DNA of 64,000 bases from Thermoactinomyces sp. DSM 45891 (GCF_900119485.1 NZ_FPJZ01000002.1:255697-319696); one strand, 5' to 3'. Shown: positions 42,605 to 51,629, numbered from the stretch's first letter. Program-made: numbers and translations. Notes: generated by a model from the sequence alone, not told the origin.

Positions 42605-43192
42605 TTACTCTGGAGTAATGAGTCCATACTTACCATCTTTTCTGCGATAAACCACATTCACCTCATCTGTCTCAGCATTTTCAAAGACAAAGAAGTTGTG
42701 ACTTAGCATGTCCATTTGTAACACCGCTTCGTCCATACCCATTGGTTTAAATTGAAAACGCTTCGTGCGGACGATCTCAACATCTGCGGGAGAACTAGAA
42801 TCCCACTCTTCTTCCACTGCTGTTGCCGCGATAGATGAGTAGGCGGCTAAAGCTTCTTCCATATATTGCGAACGGAGACTACCTTCCTGACGGGCTTTGC
42901 GATGAATTCGGGTCTTGTACTTACGAACCTGACGTTCTAGCTTCTCTACCACAAGATCAATTGATGCATACATGTCCTCACCCTGATCTTCGGCTCGAAG
43001 AAGTAACCCTGGAAACGGAATCGTTACTTCCACCTTGTGTTGATCTTTGTTGCCTTGTACAGTTAACGATACATGCGCCTCAGAAGTATCATTACTTATG
43101 AGGTAACGCTCCAGTTTTGCTAAACGCTTTTCGACGTACTCTCTTAGTGCATCTGTCACCACAATGTTATTGCCACGGACGATATAATCCAT
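42605..43192 (-). CDS. hpf: Ribosome hibernation promoting factor, long form
   Basis: 195 residues: the N-terminal S30AE ribosome-binding domain (1-105), linker, and C-terminal dimerisation domain (about 135-195, KRFQFKPMGMDEAVLQMDMLSHNFFVF). Long HPF joins 70S ribosomes into inactive 100S dimers in stationary phase. It is the yvyD equivalent and, as in Bacillus, lies upstream of the secA-prfB side. The start ATG is behind GGAAGGAGG. No clear sigma B or sigma H promoter could be read. Confidence 0.95.
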   Translation of the reverse strand: MDYIVRGNNIVVTDALREYVEKRLAKLERYLISNDTSEAHVSLTVQGNKDQHKVEVTIPFPGLLLRAEDQGEDMYASIDLVVEKLERQVRKYKTRIHRKARQEGSLRSQYMEEALAAYSSIAATAVEEEWDSSSPADVEIVRTKRFQFKPMGMDEAVLQMDMLSHNFFVFENAETDEVNVVYRRKDGKYGLITPE

Positions 43193-43340
43193 AAAATTGA
43201 ATCCTCCTTCCGCTTTATACTATCTATTACCCTTTTACTGAAAAAATTCCTCCTAAATCTTTACGAAAAAAGTAAGTTAAATTATTCCAATAAGACTTGA
43301 AAAAAATCATGTTATGATAGTGGACCAAAAGGATTATATA

Positions 43341-43372
43341 GAAAACTCCCTAGCCAAATAGGCCTAGGGAGT
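43341..43372 (-). terminator. Terminator after the cold-shock gene
   Basis: A 9-bp stem (ACTCCCTAG 43345-43353 with CTAGGGAGT 43364-43372) is followed by TTTTC on the leftward strand. Confidence 0.85.
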
Positions 43373-43417
43373 GGACTAGCTTAGTATTAGACTTGAAGAA
43401 GTCCTCGAAAAAGCCAA

Positions 43418-43615
43418 TTAAGCTCTTACTACGTTTGCCGCTTGTGGACCACGTGGGCCATCAACGATTTCGAATTCTACTGTTTGACCTTCTTCAAGGG
43501 TTTTGAATCCGTCGGTTTGAATTGCGGTGAAATGTACGAATACGTCGTCTCCGCCTTCGCGCTCGATGAAGCCGTAGCCTTTATCAGCGTTAAACCATTT
43601 TACTTTGCCTTGCAT
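43418..43615 (-). CDS. csp: Cold-shock protein
   Basis: 65 residues, a single cold-shock domain. RNP1 (KGYGFIE) and RNP2 (VFVHF) are intact, so it binds single-stranded RNA or DNA and acts as an RNA chaperone. Leading residues MQGKVKWFNADKGYGFI are typical of Bacillus CspB-like proteins. The leader RNA is about 50 bases. Confidence 0.97.
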   Translation of the reverse strand: MQGKVKWFNADKGYGFIEREGGDDVFVHFTAIQTDGFKTLEEGQTVEFEIVDGPRGPQAANVVRA

Positions 43616-43673
43616 GGAAACACTTCCTTCTTGGTTAAAAAATATTGCAGAAGAGTTACATCTTTGCGATTAA

Positions 43674-43703
43674 ACTATATCACCAGAACTTTCATCATGT
43701 CAA
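43674..43703 (-). promoter_or_regulatory. Sigma A promoter of the cold-shock gene
   Basis: TTGACA (43698-43703, minus strand) and TATAGT (43674-43679) are 18 bases apart, a strong vegetative promoter, with start of transcription predicted near 43667. Confidence 0.75.
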
Positions 43704-43800
43704 GTTAACATGAGTATATACTCACTACCATCATTTATCCAAATTATCGATCTACGCCCAATTCGAGGTAACCTAATGAGGGAGAATGAGTTCAAATCAC

Positions 43801-43832
43801 AAAAGTAAGACACCTCCGCGAGAGAAGTGTCT
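43801..43832 (-). terminator. Terminator after HU gene
   Basis: An 8-bp stem (43808-43815 with 43825-43832, one G-U pair) is followed by TTACTTTT on the leftward strand, 12 bases past the stop. Confidence 0.75.
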
Positions 43833-43843
43833 AATGGGCCAAA

Positions 43844-44119
43844 CTATACATTTACTGCATCTTTTAATTGTTTACCAGGTTTAAAAGCAGGAACCTTGCT
43901 CGCTTCAATCTGAATTTCTTCGCCGGTCTGTGGATTGCGGCCCATACGAGCGGCACGCTCTTTTACCTCAAAGTTTCCAAATCCTACTAACGTCACTTTA
44001 TCTCCACTTACAAGGGCCTCCGCAATCGCTTGGAGTACAGAATCCACCACAGCACTTGCTTCCTTTTTTGATTTTCCAGTAGACTCTGCTACTCGTTCCA
44101 CTAATTCTGATTTATTCAT
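43844..44119 (-). CDS. hup: HU-type nucleoid DNA-binding protein
   Basis: 91 residues with the HU fold: helical start MNKSELVERVAESTGKSKKE, GDKVTLVGFGNFEVKERAARMGRNPQTGEEI and the DNA-intercalating arm ending PAFKPGKQLKDAV. It compacts and bends DNA as a dimer. In Bacillus hbs lies elsewhere (near mtrA); here it lies between the cold-shock gene and comFC, probably on its own transcript. Confidence 0.96.
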   Translation of the reverse strand: MNKSELVERVAESTGKSKKEASAVVDSVLQAIAEALVSGDKVTLVGFGNFEVKERAARMGRNPQTGEEIQIEASKVPAFKPGKQLKDAVNV

Positions 44120-44175
44120 ATCTTACACTCTCCTCATTTTTTCTTATTCATCTGTCTTTCCCAAACTCACCCGAT

Positions 44176-44913
44176 TTATACATATTCAGAATTCGTCCTT
44201 GCAAATGTACACGCAACAGGCTGTAAGTTAGCTCTTCGCAAGAGCTTTGCGCACTCCCTTACGGTTGATCCAGTTGTATATACATCATCGATCAAAACAA
44301 CCGAGTGACCGGATAAATCCATCTGTTTTCTTTGGTAAGAAAAAGTTCCTACAAGTGCTTGAAGCCTTTGATCTCGACTTCGCTTACTTTGCGGCTGATC
44401 TTGATACCTCTGTCGAACTAACAATTCCACTACAGGAATATGTAATTGTGCACCGATAATATGGGCTAGCTGTTTGGCTTGATCAAACCCACGCTCATAT
44501 ACTCTCTTGCGATGGCAGGGAACATATGTAATCAAAAAGCGATCCCTATGTAAAAAACGTTGCTTAATCAGCGAAGCCATCCAAAGTCCCATCGGCCTCG
44601 ATAGTCGCTCATCACCCCGATACTTCCATTGCTGAACAACTAAACGCGCCCAATGGTTATACTCGACACAACTCATGTTTACAACTCGGTCAGACTCAGG
44701 AGTCCGCAGGCAATCGTAGCAAAAAGAATCATCGATCAAATTCGGTTTCCCACAAACTCTGCACTGTGGGTATGCTAAAATCTTGCGTTTCTCTGTACAA
44801 CCTGCACATAACTGTTCCCAGATAGGATTGCCTATCATCCTAGGACGAGGGGACTGACAAAACCAACAGTATGCAGACGAATCACCAAATATTTTCGACC
44901 ACCAACTCCTCAT
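44176..44913 (-). CDS. comFC: ComFC competence phosphoribosyltransferase-like protein
   Basis: About 245 residues from the ATG at 44913, which overlaps the comFA stop by 4 bases (ATGA). Two zinc-binding CxxC pairs at the N-terminus (CWFCQS, CAGC, CRVCGK, CYDC) precede a type I phosphoribosyltransferase fold with VVLIDDVYTTGSTV as the PRPP loop. ComFC acts in natural transformation together with the ComFA ATPase, in uptake of single-stranded DNA. The AAGGAG for it lies inside comFA. Confidence 0.93.
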   Translation of the reverse strand: MRSWWSKIFGDSSAYCWFCQSPRPRMIGNPIWEQLCAGCTEKRKILAYPQCRVCGKPNLIDDSFCYDCLRTPESDRVVNMSCVEYNHWARLVVQQWKYRGDERLSRPMGLWMASLIKQRFLHRDRFLITYVPCHRKRVYERGFDQAKQLAHIIGAQLHIPVVELLVRQRYQDQPQSKRSRDQRLQALVGTFSYQRKQMDLSGHSVVLIDDVYTTGSTVRECAKLLRRANLQPVACTFARTNSEYV

Positions 44914-46349
44914 CCGCCAAACTCCTTGCAAGCCTCTCGATTTAAGAGTTGTATCTCCCGAATCGCTTGGCAAATAGGTTCTGTTTTATGATTGGATATA
45001 AACCACACTTTTCCTGCTTGGTATTGCAAACTTCTTCCGACCCTACCTGCAATTTGGACCAAAGAAGCCCTGTCATATACGGAATGATCTGCACCGAGCA
45101 CGACCGCATTACATTTTGGGACCGTAATACCACGTTCTAAAATAGTAGTAGTTACTAGATGAAGAATGTTTCCATCACGAAATCGCATAATTTTCCCCGT
45201 TCGATTTTCATCTGTACTCGATACAAAATCCACTTGTCCCTCATCACAAAGAAATTGTCTTTTTAACCATTCCCCTACCACCCTTGTATCCTCAATACGA
45301 GGCACAAACCACAATGCTTGTCCATCTGTACTCGTAATCTCACTTATGATTCGTTGCACCGTTCGATTCATTTTGTGAGATTTGATCTGAGCCCACAAGG
45401 CCCTTTCTCTTTTCCAAATCGGGCATGGCATCAGTTTGCCATGAAATCTACATGGCAACAATACAGTAGGTAAAATTCCCTTTCGCATCCTATAAATCCA
45501 TAAATCCGTAGGCGTCGCGGTTAAGAGAACAATCGTACCACCTGTTCTTTTTGACCTTTGGATTGAATATTCTAACGCAGGATTCCCCTCGAGCGGAAAG
45601 GCATCCGCCTCATCCACTATGACTAGATCAAAGAGATGGGCCATTCGAATCGTCTGATGCGCTGTAGCAATCACCAATGGACTTAACATCCATTTATCTG
45701 GGCTTCCTGCATAATGTTCAGAGACAATCCCATCTGGAAAAAATCGTTTTAACCGCGGGGCTAGTTCCTTCACCACATCTTGCCTAGGCGTACACCATAG
45801 TACCGACTTCCCTTGGCGAATCAGTGGTTCGATCACCGGAATCATCGTCTCTGTCTTACCTGCCCCCGTTACAGCCCAAAACAAGACAGAAGGCATTTTT
45901 TGTCTCACGTAAGTAGATAACTCCTGCACAGCAGTCAACTGCTTCGCTGTTAGTTGGATCGAGGGCGCGTTTACATCTCGTGGAATCTGCACCCTATCTC
46001 GTCCTACTCGCACAAACTGATACAGATACCGGCAACTTCTTGCCCTTCCAAGTAGTAGACAATGTTTACAGCTGGCACAACTATCTCGTTCGCACCTTCC
46101 ACAAGGGGTGAAGAAGATAAACTCTTGATCTGCACCGCAACGAAGACACTTCCATCTCCCTTCCCGAAGCACAATGGCAGGAAACACAGAAAGCCAATTC
46201 TTCCCCCTCCATTGATGTATTATTTCATTCCACTCATTCTCCGATTGTTGTGGAAAATGAAGTGCTCGAAATCGCTGTACTTCCTGATCTAGTAGTAGAC
46301 GACCTTCCCAAAATGAATAGGCGTAATCACTTTCTTGTTTGATCTCCAC
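44910..46349 (-). CDS. comFA: ComFA DNA-uptake helicase
   Basis: 479 residues. N-terminal zinc finger cluster (CLRCG...CGRC..CASCKHC), then SF2 helicase core with Walker A AVTGAGKTE, DEAD (VDEADAF), SATPT-like LTATPTD and motif VI QIAGRVGRS. ComFA pulls single-stranded DNA into competent cells through ComEC. The start is GTG at 46349 behind GGGGTGATG. Together with comFC the window suggests at least part of a competence system; comFB is absent. Confidence 0.95.
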   Translation of the reverse strand: MEIKQESDYAYSFWEGRLLLDQEVQRFRALHFPQQSENEWNEIIHQWRGKNWLSVFPAIVLREGRWKCLRCGADQEFIFFTPCGRCERDSCASCKHCLLLGRARSCRYLYQFVRVGRDRVQIPRDVNAPSIQLTAKQLTAVQELSTYVRQKMPSVLFWAVTGAGKTETMIPVIEPLIRQGKSVLWCTPRQDVVKELAPRLKRFFPDGIVSEHYAGSPDKWMLSPLVIATAHQTIRMAHLFDLVIVDEADAFPLEGNPALEYSIQRSKRTGGTIVLLTATPTDLWIYRMRKGILPTVLLPCRFHGKLMPCPIWKRERALWAQIKSHKMNRTVQRIISEITSTDGQALWFVPRIEDTRVVGEWLKRQFLCDEGQVDFVSSTDENRTGKIMRFRDGNILHLVTTTILERGITVPKCNAVVLGADHSVYDRASLVQIAGRVGRSLQYQAGKVWFISNHKTEPICQAIREIQLLNREACKEFGG

Positions 46350-46375
46350 TTATCACATCACCCCACAAAACCAAT

Positions 46376-46406
46376 AAAAAAACCAGACACGTACACGGAG
46401 TCTGGT
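46376..46406 (-). terminator. Terminator upstream of comFA
   Basis: A stem of 7 bp plus inner pairs (46382-46388 with 46400-46406) is followed by a run of seven T on the leftward strand, ending the transcript of the 143-residue gene. Confidence 0.9.
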
Positions 46407-46410
46407 GATA

Positions 46411-46839
46411 TTACGATGCTGACCACTTTCCTTTAACTGTATCCTCTTCATACGAAACTCGTAGATCCATCACAATAAATCGCTCTCCGACCTTCTGATT
46501 GTCTTTCATCCATCGCTCTACAGCACCATCATCGGATTGCATATGAATAAACTCTAACTCCACATATATGCGGTTTAGCTTCTCCAGCAATCGGTCTGCC
46601 TCTTCCGTGTGGCCGATTAGCAGACAACTAACCTTTCCATGACTCCCTGAAATGCGATGATTCGTATAATAAGATCGAATCCACCATTCTAATTGCTGTT
46701 CTGTATTATCTGCAATGACGACCAAGTGCGATGCTTTATTATGATAATAACTTCCGTAAAGCCAATTTGACCTCTTTACTAACATCCAGATTACAAAATA
46801 GGTAGCTACTCCTGCTAAACAAACCCATACCATCATCAT
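46411..46839 (-). CDS. Unknown membrane-anchored protein between degU-like gene and comFA
   Basis: About 142 residues. One N-terminal membrane helix (1-22) leads to a soluble domain of about 120 residues with alternating hydrophobic strands (HLVVIADNT, KVSCLLIGH, ERFIVMDLRV) that suggest a small alpha/beta fold. Not recognised. Of the tandem start codons, 46839 or 46836 is best spaced from GGGGG. It occupies the place that yviA or degS-linked genes hold in Bacillus. Confidence 0.65.
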   Translation of the reverse strand: MMMVWVCLAGVATYFVIWMLVKRSNWLYGSYYHNKASHLVVIADNTEQQLEWWIRSYYTNHRISGSHGKVSCLLIGHTEEADRLLEKLNRIYVELEFIHMQSDDGAVERWMKDNQKVGERFIVMDLRVSYEEDTVKGKWSAS

Positions 46840-46871
46840 CACAACCCCCTTTTCCTATCTCAACTGGATTT

Positions 46872-47621
46872 CTATATTAATTGGACCCACCCGTATTTGA
46901 TAGCAAGCAACACAGCTTGTGTACGATCTTGGACATCTAATTTATATAAAATCTTACTTACATGATTCTTAACGGTCTTCTCACTAATAAATAAATGTTC
47001 TCCAACCGCCCTGTTATTTTTTCCTTGTGACAATAGACGTAAGACTTCCATCTCTCGGTTGGTTAGAATTTCTTGCCAATTCACTGTATGATACGATGTA
47101 TGAATTCGACTAAAAGCACCTTCTTGCCGACTCAATCGACGAAGTTCACTTGCCATCTTGCTCACCAATACTGGGTGTATATAGGTTCCACCACAAACCA
47201 CCACTTTTAAGGCTTCAATAAGTTGTTTCGGTTCTATTTCCTTTAGGAGATAGCCAGTCGCTCCATTGCGGATGGCTTCTACTGCATATTGATCGGCTTG
47301 ATCCGTTAGAATGAGGACTTTTGTTTGAGGAGTCACTCGATTGATGTAGTGCGTAACCTCTACTGCATCCATTCTGGGTAAATATAGATCCATCACAACT
47401 ACTTGCGGTATAAGAGTTTCACATACATGCGCTACTTCCGATCCATCTATACAAGATGCTACAATTTGCAACTCAGGATAATAAGAAAATAAATTTTTAT
47501 ATCTATTCAGATAAATGTCACTGGAATCTGCTACTAAGATACGAATGGGGGATATATTGGAAGGCTCACTGAAATGGGCATTTCGTTGGTGAAGAAACGG
47601 ACTCTCAATCAAAACGTTCAC
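46872..47621 (-). CDS. DegU-like response regulator, orphan
   Basis: About 249 residues, NarL/FixJ family: receiver domain (about 25-140) and LuxR-type helix-turn-helix with ILTNREMEVLRLLSQGKNN and FISEKTVKNHVSKIL, very close to DegU. The phosphoacceptor Asp (VVVMDLYLP), Thr (LILTDQ) and Lys (YLLKE) are present. The acidic pocket reads ADSS where DegU has DD, so one of two Mg-binding acids is missing. No DegS-type kinase gene is adjacent. The start is uncertain: TTG at 47645, GTG at 47621 (after AAGGGAG) or TTG at 47612 (after GAGGTGA). DegU regulates competence, motility and exoenzymes, which fits its place beside comFA. Confidence 0.82.
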   Translation of the reverse strand: MNVLIESPFLHQRNAHFSEPSNISPIRILVADSSDIYLNRYKNLFSYYPELQIVASCIDGSEVAHVCETLIPQVVVMDLYLPRMDAVEVTHYINRVTPQTKVLILTDQADQYAVEAIRNGATGYLLKEIEPKQLIEALKVVVCGGTYIHPVLVSKMASELRRLSRQEGAFSRIHTSYHTVNWQEILTNREMEVLRLLSQGKNNRAVGEHLFISEKTVKNHVSKILYKLDVQDRTQAVLLAIKYGWVQLI

Positions 47622-47695
47622 CTCACTCCCTTGATGAATATCCAAAATCGCCTGACATCTCTTTTTATTCTATCATGAATCCTTTTTTGTTTAAA

Positions 47696-47725
47696 CAAAA
47701 AGAGCCATCCTTTGTTGGATGACTC
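47696..47725 (-). terminator. Terminator after metK
   Basis: A 9-bp stem with one G-U pair (47702-47710 with 47717-47725) is followed by five T and GTTT on the leftward strand. Confidence 0.88.
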
Positions 47726-47737
47726 CTCGTGATTCAT

Positions 47738-48937
47738 TTATAAGCCTGCGTCAGTCTTTAATACCTCTACTTTATCTGTGCGCTCCCACGGTAGGTCAAT
47801 ATCGGTGCGACCGAAATGACCGTAAGCGGCGGTTTGGCGGTAGAGTGGACGACGTAAGTCTAGTTGACGGATGATTCCGGCTGGGCGGAGATCGAAGTGT
47901 TTATTTACTAATTCAACTAGAACCCCTTCATCTACCTTACCCGTACCAAACGTCTCAACACGAACGGACATAGGGCGAGCCACTCCGATCGCATAAGCCA
48001 ATTGCACTTCACATTTCTCAGCAAGACCTGCAGCAACTAGGTTTTTCGCTACATAACGTGCCGCATATGCAGCAGAGCGGTCTACCTTAGTAGGATCTTT
48101 ACCAGAGAATGCTCCTCCACCATGACGAGCATATCCACCGTAAGTATCTACGATTATCTTACGACCTGTTAATCCTGCATCTCCAAGTGGTCCACCGATT
48201 ACGAATCGACCTGTTGGATTAATGAAGTACTTTGTATTTTCATCGATCATATCTTTTGGGACGATCGGACCAAAGACATGCTTCCTTATATCGCTCTGAA
48301 TCTGCTCAAGTGTAGCATCCTCAGCGTGTTGAGTAGAGCATACAAGTGCATCAATTCGAACTGGCTTGTCATCTTCATATTCTACTGTCACTTGGATTTT
48401 ACCATCAGGGCGCAAGTAATTGAGTGTTCCATCGACACGTACTTCATGAAGTCTTCTAGCCAGTTTATGTGCTAGAGAAATCGGGAGTGGCATCAATTCG
48501 GGAGTCTCGTTACAAGCAAAACCAAACATGAGTCCTTGGTCACCTGCACCAATCGCTTCAATTTCTTCTTCCGTCATAGAGCCCTCACGAGCCTCTAATG
48601 CTTGGTCTACACCTTGAGCAATATCAGCAGACTGCTCATCAATCGATGTCAAAACTGCACAAGTTTGAGCATCAAAGCCAAATTTTGCACGAGTATATCC
48701 GATATCACTTACTGTTTTACGTACAATCTTTGGGATATCAACATAGCAGTTGGTTGTAATTTCACCCGCAACCAAAACCAAGCCAGTGGTAACAGAAGTT
48801 TCTGCAGCAACACGGGCATTCGGATCTTTCTCTAAAATAGCATCCAAAATAGCATCCGAGATCTGATCACAAATTTTATCTGGATGACCCGCTGTTACAG
48901 ATTCAGAAGTAAATAACGTACGCTTCTTTTCAGACAT
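47738..48937 (-). CDS. metK: S-adenosylmethionine synthetase
   Basis: 399 residues, normal length, with the ATP motif GAGDQGLMFGFA, GGGAFSGKDPTKVDRS and TSESVTAGHPDKICDQISDA at the start. It makes SAM from methionine and ATP in the cytoplasm. The ATG at 48937 follows AGGGGG at nine bases. Its leader holds a terminator and a competing stem without S-box consensus (see the leader entry), whereas the metNIQ genes in this window do have an S-box. Confidence 0.98.
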   Translation of the reverse strand: MSEKKRTLFTSESVTAGHPDKICDQISDAILDAILEKDPNARVAAETSVTTGLVLVAGEITTNCYVDIPKIVRKTVSDIGYTRAKFGFDAQTCAVLTSIDEQSADIAQGVDQALEAREGSMTEEEIEAIGAGDQGLMFGFACNETPELMPLPISLAHKLARRLHEVRVDGTLNYLRPDGKIQVTVEYEDDKPVRIDALVCSTQHAEDATLEQIQSDIRKHVFGPIVPKDMIDENTKYFINPTGRFVIGGPLGDAGLTGRKIIVDTYGGYARHGGGAFSGKDPTKVDRSAAYAARYVAKNLVAAGLAEKCEVQLAYAIGVARPMSVRVETFGTGKVDEGVLVELVNKHFDLRPAGIIRQLDLRRPLYRQTAAYGHFGRTDIDLPWERTDKVEVLKTDAGL

Positions 48938-48973
48938 GGATTCATTCCCCCTAAATAGCCATTATATGTAAAC

Positions 48974-49110
48974 AAAAAAACCTCTCCTCTCTTGGAAAGG
49001 TGTTTCTACTCTTCAGCTTGATGACAAACTTCTCGTGTGAACACCTAGTAAAAAGAGGCTACCTGATTCTTAGTCAATCTCTACATCACCACTAAGAATA
49101 CAAGATTATA
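48974..49110 (-). promoter_or_regulatory. metK leader with terminator and antiterminator
   Basis: A -10 TATAAT lies at 49105-49110 (minus strand). A 9-bp hairpin follows at the predicted 5' end (49066-49074 with 49091-49099). An intrinsic terminator (48974-49005, seven pairs plus A-T extension, then seven T) precedes metK by about 37 bases. AGGTGTT (49040-49046) can pair with AACACCT (48998-49004), the 5' arm of the terminator, so it is a ready antiterminator. CTCTT (49053-49057) and AAGAG (49009-49013) give another exclusive or pseudoknotted pairing. No SAM-I consensus was found. Confidence 0.6.
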
Positions 49111-49307
49111 CTCATAAACACAAGCAATATTCGGTATGCATATAGTTTTATTTCTTAATTAAATAAATATTCCACCACCCCCTGCACAGACTCAACGTCT
49201 CCGTTCATTTTTGAGGATTTTGTGTAACTTACATAGTAATGTGTTAAAAAGGTAGAAAAGGTGATAGGATGTAGTAAAAAATTATACAGAATAAGTGAGG
49301 GTTAGTT

Positions 49308-50396
49308 ATGCAAGATGGCTTCGGGCCCACAGGTTCAAGTAAACAACTAACTCCGAAAAAGAGTAGAAAAAAAAAGATTGTCATTTGGACATCCGCTATT
49401 CTCTCAACTCTTCTTGTAACAGTTGGTGTTTATTCCTATAATCTCTATACGACAGTGGCCAACAGTCAAGACTCTACAGCCGGAAAATCTTCCTTACGAG
49501 AAGAACAAGTAGATGTAAAGAAAGAGCCCTTTACCATCCTATTCATCGGTGCAGACCAATACAACTCCAAAAAAGAGTCAAAAGAAGGCTGGCGTCCTGA
49601 TGTGATGATGCTTGCTGTCGTCAATCCAGAAAAAAAGAATATCCACATGGTAAGTATCCCCCGCGATACCTTTTTCCAAATCCATGGGACGAAGACACAA
49701 ACGAAAATCAATGCTTCTGCAGCCTCCATATATACGAATATCAACAAGCTTACCCCCATCAACTCTGTACGGGAAACCGCTCAAGATTTTCTGAATCGAC
49801 AAGTCCCTATCGATTACTATGCTAAAATCAATTTTAGTGGGTTCATAGGCCTTGTCGACAAAGTAGGTGGAATTGACGTAGAAGTTCCATACAACTTTAA
49901 AATGCAAACATTTGGTGGGAAATATCTCCACTTTAAAAAAGGAAACCAACATTTAAATGGGGAAGAAGCACTTGTTTTTGTACGACAACGAAAACTAGAC
50001 CCTGAAGGTGATCTCGGACGTAACAAACGCCAACAACAAGCTGTACGGCATGTTTTAGATAAAATGCTCAGTTTCAAAAACTTAACACAGTTTACTGATA
50101 TCACTGAAGTAATCGGGAATAACTTCCAGTATAGCTTTCATGTTTCGGATATCTTACCGCTAATGAGTATTTATGCGGATATACCTAAAGAAAATAACCA
50201 CATCATTAAATTAAATACCTATTCTAAAACCCTCCCTGGTCACGGCGACTGTCAGATCACGACAGAGGGTGAACGTAAACGAGTAGTCGCAGAACTGCAA
50301 AAAGCAATGGACAAACCATTCAATGAGGCAGATCTCTTGTACGATTTTGAACAAGATCTCAAGAATCCCAATCGGAAACAGAAGCCCGCAAAATAA
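49308..50396 (+). CDS. LytR-CpsA-Psr (LCP) ligase 1
   Basis: 362 residues: short basic N-terminus, one membrane helix (about 24-46), and an extracellular LCP domain with FTILFIGADQ, VSIPRDT and VFVRQRKLDPEGDLGRNKRQQ, which hold the conserved Asp and Arg residues. LCP enzymes transfer teichoic acid, capsule or similar polymers from undecaprenyl pyrophosphate carriers to peptidoglycan. First of three tandem paralogs, 22 bases before the next. Start ATG at 49308 behind GAGGG. Product polymer is unknown; polysaccharide genes lie at both 41 kb and 58-64 kb. Confidence 0.92.
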   Translation: MQDGFGPTGSSKQLTPKKSRKKKIVIWTSAILSTLLVTVGVYSYNLYTTVANSQDSTAGKSSLREEQVDVKKEPFTILFIGADQYNSKKESKEGWRPDVMMLAVVNPEKKNIHMVSIPRDTFFQIHGTKTQTKINASAASIYTNINKLTPINSVRETAQDFLNRQVPIDYYAKINFSGFIGLVDKVGGIDVEVPYNFKMQTFGGKYLHFKKGNQHLNGEEALVFVRQRKLDPEGDLGRNKRQQQAVRHVLDKMLSFKNLTQFTDITEVIGNNFQYSFHVSDILPLMSIYADIPKENNHIIKLNTYSKTLPGHGDCQITTEGERKRVVAELQKAMDKPFNEADLLYDFEQDLKNPNRKQKPAK

Positions 50397-50418
50397 AGAT
50401 CTCTGAAAGGAGAATGAA

Positions 50419-51603
50419 ATGATGAACTCCCAACGAAGTCGACTCGAACGAGTAGAGATGCGTAAAAAGAAGAAGAAAAAGAGAGTCATTATTTTTAGTG
50501 CCATCCTAGCTCTCTTTATCGGTGTAGCTGGCTACTATGCAACTAATCTCCTGAGTGCATTTTCAAATTCCCACGATGAGAGCTTGAAAACAGATGCCAA
50601 GAAAGTAGACATAAAACAAGAGCCTTTTACCATGCTTTTAGTGGGAATTGACCAGTATGATCTTGAAAATGAAAGTAAAAATGGAGGGCGTCCCGACGTC
50701 TTAATGGTAGCTACAGTAAATCCAAAGGAAAAATCTGTACGAACCATGAGTATCCCTCGTGATACGTATGTGAAATTTTATAATTCCACCAGCAAAGGGA
50801 AGATTACGGAGACACTATCTTCTCTGCACTCTGGTTCGGATGCAAAAGCAAAAAACCAGCAAATCGTAAAACAGGTAGAACAATTCTTGGATAACAAGAT
50901 CCAGATCAACTATGTAGCACAGATTAATTTCTCAGGATTTATGGATCTAGTAGATGCAGTAGGTGGCATTACCGTAGATAACAAATATAAATTCCAAGTT
51001 CCATTCTACGGGGGGAAAATGCTGAAATACGAAAAAGGGCAAATTAACTTAAACGGAGAAAAAGCCCTGATGTATGTAAGAACTCGTAAAAACCACAAAG
51101 GCACTGGCTCCATCGTGCCTACAGAAATGGAAAACGATAATGATCGAAACCGTCGTCAACAAGAAGTAATCAGTGCCATTTTAGGTAAAATGACTGGATT
51201 TACTGGCGTGACTCAGTTTAGCGACATCACCAAAGCAGTAGGGAAGAACTTCCGTTATAGCTTTGATATGGGCGAGATCCTCCCTATGTTTAATGTGTAT
51301 CGTGAAGCACAAAACAATAAAGAATCGATCGCTCTACACAACTACTCTCTTAAACAAAATGAGAAATGGTTCCAGATCGTTCCCGAGGGTGAGCGTCAAC
51401 GTGCCATCGCTGAGTTACTCAAACATCTAGGAAAAGAGTACGACAAGCGTGCCATCACATATGATCACACGCTAGATCCTTTCGAGGCAAAAACGCTCGA
51501 ACAAATCCCGAAACAAGTACCACAGAAAGCATATCGGAATTCTGAAGGTACAGGTACCCATGAATCGAATCAACCTTCAGGCTCCACTAACAATGGAAGG
51601 TAA
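50419..51603 (+). CDS. LytR-CpsA-Psr (LCP) ligase 2
   Basis: 394 residues with a basic start (RKKKKKKR), one membrane helix (about 22-45) and an LCP domain. FTMLLVGIDQ, MSIPRDTYVKF and YVRTRK...DRNRRQQ are present, but the usually short segment between RTRK and DRNRRQQ is extended by about ten residues (NHKGTGSIVPTEMEND), close to the active site. A Ser/Gly/Asn-rich C-terminal tail follows. Ribosome site AAGGAG. It shares a transcript with LCP 1 and ends at a strong terminator. Confidence 0.9.
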   Translation: MMNSQRSRLERVEMRKKKKKKRVIIFSAILALFIGVAGYYATNLLSAFSNSHDESLKTDAKKVDIKQEPFTMLLVGIDQYDLENESKNGGRPDVLMVATVNPKEKSVRTMSIPRDTYVKFYNSTSKGKITETLSSLHSGSDAKAKNQQIVKQVEQFLDNKIQINYVAQINFSGFMDLVDAVGGITVDNKYKFQVPFYGGKMLKYEKGQINLNGEKALMYVRTRKNHKGTGSIVPTEMENDNDRNRRQQEVISAILGKMTGFTGVTQFSDITKAVGKNFRYSFDMGEILPMFNVYREAQNNKESIALHNYSLKQNEKWFQIVPEGERQRAIAELLKHLGKEYDKRAITYDHTLDPFEAKTLEQIPKQVPQKAYRNSEGTGTHESNQPSGSTNNGR

Positions 51604-51629
51604 ATCGACTACCACTACTCCATAATCGT

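Noticed and set aside
42605..43260. A sigma B or sigma H promoter before hpf
   Set aside because: AGGAGGAATTT and GGGTAA resemble parts of these promoters, but no pairing with proper spacing could be found.
48938..49110. A canonical S-box upstream of metK
   Set aside because: The core (AAGAGAGG, GAGGGA, GGCAACC) is absent in order. The AAGAGAGGAGAGG near 48980 is only the end of the terminator and start of the U-run, about 45 bases before the ATG.
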